Below, piece after piece: positions 31,152 through 36,962 of a DNA stretch of 36,962 nucleotides; within the stretch, counting starts at the first letter, position 1; every line of letters starts with the position of its first letter. Below the pieces are notes generated by a model, which was given only the letters and a program-made list of their open reading frames with translations, made no database searches and was not told the DNA's origin. The stretch covers positions 1 to 36,962 of the forward strand of contig FR899735.1 of assembly GCA_000437275.1 (NCBI GenBank), read 5' to 3'. Both the position numbers and the translations under genes were made by a program. Origin of the DNA: Clostridium sp. CAG:411 (GTDB taxonomy: Bacteria; Bacillota; Clostridia; Lachnospirales; Lachnospiraceae).

Positions 31152-33224
31152 GTGAAATTTCAAATTTTACATGAAGCAAAAAATAGAATGCGTATTCATA
31201 TGGAACAAAGAAAAATGACCTATGCGCAGGCAGATATTTTGCTGTATTATTTACAAAATTTAGAAGGCGTAAATTCTGCTAAGGTGTATGAACGTACATC
31301 GGATGCTACTATTTGCTTTACGGGAAGTCGTCAGGATATTATTACATCCATACAAAAGTTTTCTTATGAAAAGGTTTCTGTTCCAGAGGGTCTAGTTGAG
31401 AGTTCGGGACGAGAAATGAATGCACAGTATCAGGAAAAACTGGTAGGAAAGGTGGTTTCCAGATATGTAAGCAAGATTTTTTTGCCAGCACCAGTAAGAG
31501 CTGGAATTGCAGTGGTCCGTTCCGTAAAATATATTTGGCTTGGTGTTAAGACTTTATGGAGAAGAAAGATTGAGGTGCCAGTGCTTGATGCAACGGCAAT
31601 CGGTGTTTCTATTGCAAGAGGTAACTTTGAGACAGCAGCATCAATTATGTGGTTGCTTGGAATTGGAGAGTTGTTGGAAGAATGGACACACAAAAAATCA
31701 GTAGATGATCTGGCAAGAAGCATGTCTTTGAATGTGAAGAAAGTCTGGTTAAAGCAAGGAGAACAACAGGTATTGGTACCTGCATCACAGATACAGGCAA
31801 ATGATCATGTAGTTGTACACATGGGAAAAGTAATTCCATTTGATGGTGTGGTTGTAGAAGGAGAAGGTATGGTAAATCAAGCTTCTCTTACTGGGGAATC
31901 CATGCCTGTTAGAAAAGCAGAAGAAGATGTAGTATATGCTGGTACAGTATTAGAGGAAGGCGAAATCATTCTCCGCGTGAAAAATGTAGGAGGGGCTAGT
32001 CGATTTGAAAAAATTGTAAAAATGATTGAAGAATCGGAAAAACTAAAATCCTCTGTAGAAGGAAAAGCATCGCATTTAGCAGATAAATTGGTGCCATACA
32101 GTTTGCTTGGTACAGGACTTACTTATTTGTTTACAAGAAATGTGACAAAAGCATTGGCTATTTTAATGGTGGATTTTTCATGTGCTTTGAAATTAGCTAT
32201 GCCAATTTCTGTGCTTTCCGCGATCCGAGAAGCCAATTCTTATCATATTACAGTAAAAGGTGGAAAGTTTTTAGAGGCAGTTGCAAAAGCAGATACAATT
32301 GTATTGGATAAAACAGGTACATTGACAAAAGCACAGCCAACTGTTGTAAAGGTAATTCCATTTGTACAATATACAGAGGATGAGTCGCTTCGTATTGCTG
32401 CATGTTTGGAAGAGCATTTTCCACATTCTATGGCAAATGCAGTCGTAGCTGCCGCAAAGGAGAAAAAACTGGAGCATGAGGAAATGCATTCTACTGTACA
32501 ATATGTAGTTGCTCATGGTATTGCCAGTACCATTAAACAAAAGAGAGTTGTGATTGGTAGTTACCATTTTGTTTTTGAAGATGAGAGTTGTGTTATTCCA
32601 GAAGGAAAAGAAGAATTGTTTGCTTCCCTTCCAAAAGAATATTCCCACTTGTATCTTGCTATTGAAGGGCAATTAGTGGCTGTTATTTGTGTGGAGGATC
32701 CATTGAGAGAAGAAGCAGCCGATGTAATTCGGGCTTTGAAAGAAATGGGAATTTCTAATATTGTAATGATGACAGGAGATAGTAAACATACGGCTGAGGC
32801 AATTGCAAAACGAGTAGGTGTAGATCAATATTATGCTGAAGTTTTGCCAGAGGACAAAGCTCGTTTTGTGGAAGAAGAAAAGCAAAAGGGAAAGACAGTA
32901 ATTATGGTTGGTGATGGAATCAATGACTCACCAGCATTGTCGGCAGCCGATGTAGGAATTGCAATTAGTGATGGCGCAGAGATTGCAAGAGAAATTGCGG
33001 ATATTACAATTCAGGCAGATGATCTTGAGCAATTGGTAACATTAAAACTTTTGAGTAATGCCTTGATGAAACGTATAAAAAGAAATTATCGCAGTATCGT
33101 TGGATTTAACGCAGGATTAATTGGTCTTGGTGTGGCAGGAGTGATGCAGCCTACAACCACTGCTATGTTACACAATACTTCGACACTTGCCATTTCTTTG
33201 AAAAATATGGGAAATCTGCTATAA
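31152..33224 (+). CDS. Heavy-metal P1B-type ATPase with non-canonical metal site
   Basis: A 690-residue metal-transporting P-type ATPase. GTG 31152 follows GAAAGGGGGA and is preferred to the in-frame ATG 31074. The N-terminal 75 residues (MKFQILHEAKNRMRIHM...) look like an HMA_2-type domain without a CxxC metal motif. Catalytic elements are intact: TGES at 247-250 (actuator), the phosphorylated D386 in DKTGTLT, and GDGIND with D588 and D592. The transmembrane metal motif, CPC or SPC in well-known copper, zinc and cobalt pumps, reads DFSCALKLAMP here with C344 and no adjacent Pro. The metal therefore cannot be assigned by motif. Iron or manganese efflux is suggested only by DUF6110 and the Fur-like palindrome upstream. 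The membrane region before the actuator looks short for this family. Confidence 0.9.
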   Translation: MKFQILHEAKNRMRIHMEQRKMTYAQADILLYYLQNLEGVNSAKVYERTSDATICFTGSRQDIITSIQKFSYEKVSVPEGLVESSGREMNAQYQEKLVGKVVSRYVSKIFLPAPVRAGIAVVRSVKYIWLGVKTLWRRKIEVPVLDATAIGVSIARGNFETAASIMWLLGIGELLEEWTHKKSVDDLARSMSLNVKKVWLKQGEQQVLVPASQIQANDHVVVHMGKVIPFDGVVVEGEGMVNQASLTGESMPVRKAEEDVVYAGTVLEEGEIILRVKNVGGASRFEKIVKMIEESEKLKSSVEGKASHLADKLVPYSLLGTGLTYLFTRNVTKALAILMVDFSCALKLAMPISVLSAIREANSYHITVKGGKFLEAVAKADTIVLDKTGTLTKAQPTVVKVIPFVQYTEDESLRIAACLEEHFPHSMANAVVAAAKEKKLEHEEMHSTVQYVVAHGIASTIKQKRVVIGSYHFVFEDESCVIPEGKEELFASLPKEYSHLYLAIEGQLVAVICVEDPLREEAADVIRALKEMGISNIVMMTGDSKHTAEAIAKRVGVDQYYAEVLPEDKARFVEEEKQKGKTVIMVGDGINDSPALSAADVGIAISDGAEIAREIADITIQADDLEQLVTLKLLSNALMKRIKRNYRSIVGFNAGLIGLGVAGVMQPTTTAMLHNTSTLAISLKNMGNLL

Positions 33225-33260
33225 CAGGAAACATATGAAAAAAATTCGTCAATATTATAC

Positions 33261-33289
33261 TTGATTCTTTTTCGGTATTTCGGTATGAT
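33261..33289 (+). promoter_or_regulatory. Promoter for the DUF2325 gene
   Basis: TTGATT (33261-33266), a 17-base spacer and TATGAT (33284-33289), located after the ATPase stop and about 100 bases before ATG 33388. Confidence 0.65.
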
Positions 33290-33387
33290 AGAAAAGAAGT
33301 TAGGTATGACTAACAAACTTTTAAATATATTATGATACATGGAAATATGCAGTATCATAGCATTACCTGAAGTATTGGAGGAATAAA

Positions 33388-33669
33388 ATGAGTGTAGTAA
33401 TTATTGGAGGACATGACCGCATGGTTTGCCAGTATAAAAAGATATGTAAAGCACATAATTGTAAAGCAAAAGTTTTTACGCAGATGAGTGGAAATTTAAG
33501 CAGCCAGATTGGAAGTCCTGATTTGGTTGTGTTATTTACAAATACGGTTTCACATAAGATGGTTCGTTGTGCGGTTGCAGAAGCTGCAAAGTGCAACGCA
33601 GATGTGGTTCGATGTCATACAAGTAGCGGAAACGCATTGACGGAAATATTAGAAAATGTATGTGCATAA
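33388..33669 (+). CDS. DUF2325 domain protein
   Basis: A 93-residue single-domain protein. It starts VVIIGGHDRM, has a Cys-rich first half (Cys near residues 14, 20 and 25), then SPDLVVLFTNTVSHKMV and a C-terminal DVVRCHTSSGNALTEIL. This is the DUF2325 pattern, a small Rossmann-like domain of unknown function found alone or fused to other domains in Firmicutes. TGGAGGAA precedes ATG 33388. It has its own promoter and a bidirectional terminator and follows the P1B-ATPase; several Cys and His residues make metal binding conceivable, but nothing here proves it. Confidence 0.8.
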   Translation: MSVVIIGGHDRMVCQYKKICKAHNCKAKVFTQMSGNLSSQIGSPDLVVLFTNTVSHKMVRCAVAEAAKCNADVVRCHTSSGNALTEILENVCA

Positions 33670-33691
33670 AGTAAATATTTATTTTATGTAG

Positions 33692-33742
33692 AAAAAGGTG
33701 TTGTACATATAATTGATATATTGTATGTACAGCACCTTTTTT
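33692..33742. terminator. Terminator after the DUF2325 gene, bidirectional
   Basis: AAAAAGGTG(T)TGTACATA (33692-33709) pairs with TATGTACA(G)CACCTTTTTT (33724-33742) with one mismatch. A- and T-tracts on both sides would let it work in both directions. Confidence 0.85.
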
Positions 33743-34110
33743 GCTTTTTAGAAAGTTTGTTTGGTTGATAGGATAAACAAATGGCATATGTCATATATAT
33801 TTGCGTAATAGGCAGAAGGATGAAAGGGTAAAAACAGGATATTGGTAAGAGAGATTGTCTTGGCAATGTGATATCCATATCTACAAGTATTGAAAGCATT
33901 TATAAAAAGTGATATGATGGGAGATAGTTGCAATTTACCCATTTTTTTCTACAAAAAAATTTGTATAGGTAAGATAGAAATAAAAATATGAATTTATGTA
34001 GAAACTAAACAGGATTGGGATATTATAATATAGAAGAAGTTGTTATAGAAAAAATCCTGAAATGAGTGAATTGTTTTGCTTAGAATATTGTAAAGTTGGG
34101 AGTTTTGTTT
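33743..34110. other. Intergenic region and long leader before the ABC exporter
   Basis: This 368-base gap has no gene. It contains the promoter at 33890-33918 and a leader of about 185 bases. In the leader I see TTTCTAC (33946-33952) repeated inverted as GTAGAAA (33998-34004), AGGATT (34011-34016) inverted as AATCCT (34053-34058), and a second TATAAT at 34024-34029 without a clear -35. I see no known riboswitch, and the first 150 bases look featureless. Confidence 0.5.
33890..33918 (+). promoter_or_regulatory. Promoter for the ABC exporter operon
   Basis: TTGAAA (33890-33895), a 17-base spacer and TATGAT (33913-33918). It is a near-consensus sigma-A site. Confidence 0.75.
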
Positions 34111-35847
34111 GTGAAAAAATTGTTGATTTACCTGAAGAATTATAAAAAGGAGAGTGCGCTGGGGCCTTTTTTCAAATTGGTGGAAGTTATATTTGAATTG
34201 ATGGTTCCATTGGTAATGGCATCTTTAATTGATAATGGTATTGGAATGAACAATCGAAGTTACATTTTAAAGATGTTTGCAATTTTGATTATTTTTGGAA
34301 TATGTGGTCTGGCAGCATCCATTAGTGCACAGTATTTTGCAGCAAAAGCAGCCACAGGATTTGCCAAAGAGTTAAAACATGCTTTATTTGCACATATCCA
34401 AAGTTTGTCTTTTACAGAAATGGACAAGCTGGGCGTTTCTGGTTTGATTACACGAATGACAAGTGATATGAATCAGGTGCAAAATGGTGTTAATTTAACC
34501 TTACGATTGCTTTTGCGTTCGCCATTTGTTGTGTTTGGTGCTATGATAATGGCATTTACAATTGATACACAGGCGGCTATGATTTTTGTAGTTGCCATTC
34601 CAGTACTTTCTATTGTCGTGTTTGGTATTATGCTGTTATGTATTCCAAAATATCGTATGGTACAGGAGAGATTGGATCGAGTGTTATCTTCTACAAGAGA
34701 TAACTTAGAGGGTGCCAGAGTGCTTCGTGCTTTTTGCAAGGAAGAGGAAGAAATTAAAGTATTTGGATTGCGCAACGAGGAATTAACAAAATTGCAGAAA
34801 AATGTAGGACGTATTTCTGCACTGATGAATCCGGTTACTTATATTATCATAAATATTGCTATTGCGGTTCTTATCTGGAATGGAGCTATTCGTGTGGCGG
34901 CAGGTGTATTGACGCAGGGTGCAGTGGTGGCATTGTATAATTATATGTCGCAAATCCTCGTGGAATTGATTAAACTTGCTAATTTAATTATTAGTATTAC
35001 AAAGACAATTGCTTGTGGAAACCGTATTCAGAACGTATTTGAAACAACTTCAAGTATGAAAGAAGGACAGGTGGATACTACAGATAAAAATAGTAGCGAA
35101 TCTATGGTTGAATTTAAAAATGTAACGCTACAATATCAAGGTGGAGGAGAAGCAGCATTGGAGGATATTTCTTTTGCTGCAAAACCTGGACAGGTAATTG
35201 GTATCATCGGAGGAACTGGTTCGGGAAAATCTTCTCTTGTAAACTTAATTCCACGATTTTATGAAGCTACCGAAGGAGAGGTATTAGTAGATGGCTTAAA
35301 TGTTAAGGAATATACTTATCAGGCACTTCGTACAAAAGTATCTGTTTGCTTACAAAAAGCTGTGTTATTCCACGGAACTATTCGGGAAAATCTGTTGTGG
35401 GGAAAGAAAGATGCAACAGAGGAGGAACTTTGGGAAGCACTTTCAATCGCGCAGGCAAAGGAAGTAGTAGATTCAAAAGAGGGCGGATTGGATTATGTAA
35501 TTGAACAGGGAGGTAAAAATTTATCAGGTGGACAAAAACAACGTTTGACCATAGCCAGAGCATTGGTACAAGATGCAGATGTGTTGATTTTGGACGATAG
35601 TTCATCGGCATTGGATTATGCTACAGATGCAGGTTTGCGAATAGCATTGGCAAATATGAAGAAGAAAATGACAATATTTATGGTATCGCAGCGTACCTCA
35701 TCTATTCAGCATGCAGATTGTATTTTGGTTCTGGACGATGGAAAGTTAGTAGGTAAGGGAAAACATGATGAATTATTAAAGAGTTGTGAGGTATACCAAG
35801 AAATCTATTATTCCCAGTTTAAAAAGGAGGCGATGGCAAATGAATAA
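34111..35847 (+). CDS. Heterodimeric ABC exporter, subunit with degenerate ATP site
   Basis: A 578-residue half-transporter with six N-terminal membrane helices (about 1-310) fused to an ATPase domain. GTG 34111 has GGGAG eight bases upstream, so it is preferred to the in-frame TTG 34096. The ATPase has Walker A GGTGSGKSS near 366-374 and the signature LSGGQ from 471, and Walker B is VLILDD. The residue after the Walker B Asp (D495) is D496 where the catalytic Glu normally sits, and the switch His is Gln (VSQRTSS). This is the pattern of the non-hydrolysing subunit in asymmetric exporters such as BmrCD and TM287/288. The next gene overlaps by 8 bases and should be its partner. The substrate (drug, lipid or peptide) is unknown. 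Confidence 0.9.
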   Translation: MKKLLIYLKNYKKESALGPFFKLVEVIFELMVPLVMASLIDNGIGMNNRSYILKMFAILIIFGICGLAASISAQYFAAKAATGFAKELKHALFAHIQSLSFTEMDKLGVSGLITRMTSDMNQVQNGVNLTLRLLLRSPFVVFGAMIMAFTIDTQAAMIFVVAIPVLSIVVFGIMLLCIPKYRMVQERLDRVLSSTRDNLEGARVLRAFCKEEEEIKVFGLRNEELTKLQKNVGRISALMNPVTYIIINIAIAVLIWNGAIRVAAGVLTQGAVVALYNYMSQILVELIKLANLIISITKTIACGNRIQNVFETTSSMKEGQVDTTDKNSSESMVEFKNVTLQYQGGGEAALEDISFAAKPGQVIGIIGGTGSGKSSLVNLIPRFYEATEGEVLVDGLNVKEYTYQALRTKVSVCLQKAVLFHGTIRENLLWGKKDATEEELWEALSIAQAKEVVDSKEGGLDYVIEQGGKNLSGGQKQRLTIARALVQDADVLILDDSSSALDYATDAGLRIALANMKKKMTIFMVSQRTSSIQHADCILVLDDGKLVGKGKHDELLKSCEVYQEIYYSQFKKEAMANE

Positions 35848-36962
35848 GAAAAAAGATACTTCAAAAAGTACAATTGCAAAAGTGCTTACTTATATAAAAC
35901 AGTACCGTTTTTTACTTCTTTGTTCTGTGTTGCTCGCGTTTGCAAGTGTGCTTCTGTCTTTGTATATTCCTGTAGTTGTGGGAGAAGCCATTGATAAGAT
36001 TGTAGGACCGGGAGAAGTAGATCGAACTATTTTGACTTTATTAGTTAGAATTGTAGTCATTGCAGTGTTTACTGCATTTTGTCAGTGGATTATGAATACG
36101 ATAAACAATAAAATAACGTATCAGGTAGTACAGGATATTCGTAATGAGGCGTTTGAAAAAATTCAGAAAATACCTTTAAAATACATTGACGGACAATCAC
36201 ATGGAGATATCGTCAGCCGAGTTATTGCAGATGTGGATCAGTTTGCAGATGGATTGTTAATGGGATTTACACAGTTATTTACAGGTGTTGTTACTATTTT
36301 GGCAACGTTAGTATTTATGTTTTCTATTAATATTTGGATTGCACTGGTAGTTGTATTATTAACGCCATTATCCCTTTTTGTGGCACGTTTTATATCTAAG
36401 AAAACATATCATTTATTTTTAAAGCAGTCAGAAACAAGAGGGGAACAGACTTCTTTGGTAGAAGAATTGGTTGGAAATCAAGAAGTTGTAAAGGCATATC
36501 ATCATGAAAAAGAGGCAATGGAACAATTTGATGAAATTAACGATCGCCTTGCGGATTGTTCTTTACAGGCAACATTTTTTTCTTCACTTACAAATCCAGT
36601 GACTAGATTTGTAAATAGTGTAGTATATGCTGGTGTAGGTTTGGCAGGAGCCTTCTTTGCCGTAGGTGGCATGCTTACCGTAGGTGAGTTATCTTGCTTT
36701 TTAAGTTATGCAAATCAGTATACAAAACCATTTAATGAAATTTCTGGAGTAATTACGGAATTACAAAATGCGTTGGCATGTGCGGCTCGTGTATTTGCAT
36801 TGATTGAAGAAGAGGCAGAAGTAGAAACAGATAAGGAATGTAGCTTGCAGGATGCAACTGGAAGGGTTGACTTGGAAGATGTCTGTTTTTCCTATGTTCC
36901 AGATAAGAAGTTGATTCAAAACTTTAACTTGTCTGTAAAACCAGGTCAGAGAATTGCGATTG
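35840..36962 (+). CDS. Heterodimeric ABC exporter, second subunit (cut by window end)
   Basis: The start of a second half-transporter, 374 complete codons inside the window. ATG 35840 overlaps the end of the first subunit by 8 bases, with AAAGGAGG at 35823-35830, so translation is coupled. Visible parts are a membrane domain of six helices (FLLLCSVLLAFASVLLSLYIPVVVGEAIDKIVG, then the helices around TILATLVFMFSINIWIALVVVLL and AGVGLAGAFFAVGGMLTVGE) and the start of the ATPase domain (VDLEDVCFSYVPDKKLIQNFNLSVKPGQRIAI). The window ends just before Walker A. By analogy with other pairs it should carry the catalytic Glu missing from its partner, which must be checked beyond the window. Confidence 0.88.
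   Translation, partial: MNKKKDTSKSTIAKVLTYIKQYRFLLLCSVLLAFASVLLSLYIPVVVGEAIDKIVGPGEVDRTILTLLVRIVVIAVFTAFCQWIMNTINNKITYQVVQDIRNEAFEKIQKIPLKYIDGQSHGDIVSRVIADVDQFADGLLMGFTQLFTGVVTILATLVFMFSINIWIALVVVLLTPLSLFVARFISKKTYHLFLKQSETRGEQTSLVEELVGNQEVVKAYHHEKEAMEQFDEINDRLADCSLQATFFSSLTNPVTRFVNSVVYAGVGLAGAFFAVGGMLTVGELSCFLSYANQYTKPFNEISGVITELQNALACAARVFALIEEEAEVETDKECSLQDATGRVDLEDVCFSYVPDKKLIQNFNLSVKPGQRIAI

Overview
The window is chromosomal DNA from a low-GC Gram-positive bacterium, most likely Clostridia of the Lachnospiraceae type. Supporting signs are strong purine-rich Shine-Dalgarno sites, frequent TTG/GTG starts, sigma-A-like promoters (TTGAAA-N17-TATGAT and similar), and Firmicutes-specific genes: recU, rqcH, a RelQ-type alarmone synthetase, a MnmM/YtqB methyltransferase and a DUF6110 protein beside a P1B-ATPase. 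I see no phage, IS element, CRISPR array, tRNA or rRNA. All assignments come from reading motifs by eye; no database search was run.

Layout. 28-60: terminator of an upstream gene. 240-7257: plus-strand cluster of a zinc-finger anti-sigma-like membrane protein, DNA polymerase I, CoaE, an FtsA-like ATPase with a long C-terminal extension, and a WalJ/YycJ-type metallo-hydrolase. 7247-9087: a separate unit with its own promoter and terminator, encoding an ACT-domain protein (UPF0237) and its usual partner UPF0210. 9245-11479: a PepD-type dipeptidase and a membrane-anchored M23 peptidase-like protein. 11595-20285: an RNA-modification and stress block with RelQ, an RsmF-like m5C methyltransferase, RsuA, a HAD phosphatase, YgiQ radical SAM, a small membrane protein, an RluA-family synthase, RecU and MnmM, ending in a strong terminator. 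20306-23590 is on the minus strand: HisK-type PHP phosphatase and RqcH (one operon), then DUF5662. 23755-30466: surface and wall region with a GH25 muramidase, a HAD phosphatase, a secreted GHL10 (DigH/YngK-like) protein and a 949-aa secreted Ig-domain protein resembling an S-layer protein. 30480-33742: metal-related unit with a Fur-box-like palindrome, DUF6110, a P1B-type ATPase and DUF2325. 33890-36962: two overlapping half-transporter genes of a heterodimeric ABC exporter, the second cut by the window end.

Most of the window is housekeeping. The points I would look at first are: a DNA polymerase I whose 5'-nuclease and 3'-5' exonuclease domains both appear to have lost catalytic residues while the polymerase domain is intact; the FtsA-like ATPase with about 330 extra C-terminal residues; and the DUF6110/P1B-ATPase locus, which has a non-canonical metal-site motif and a Fur-like palindrome upstream.
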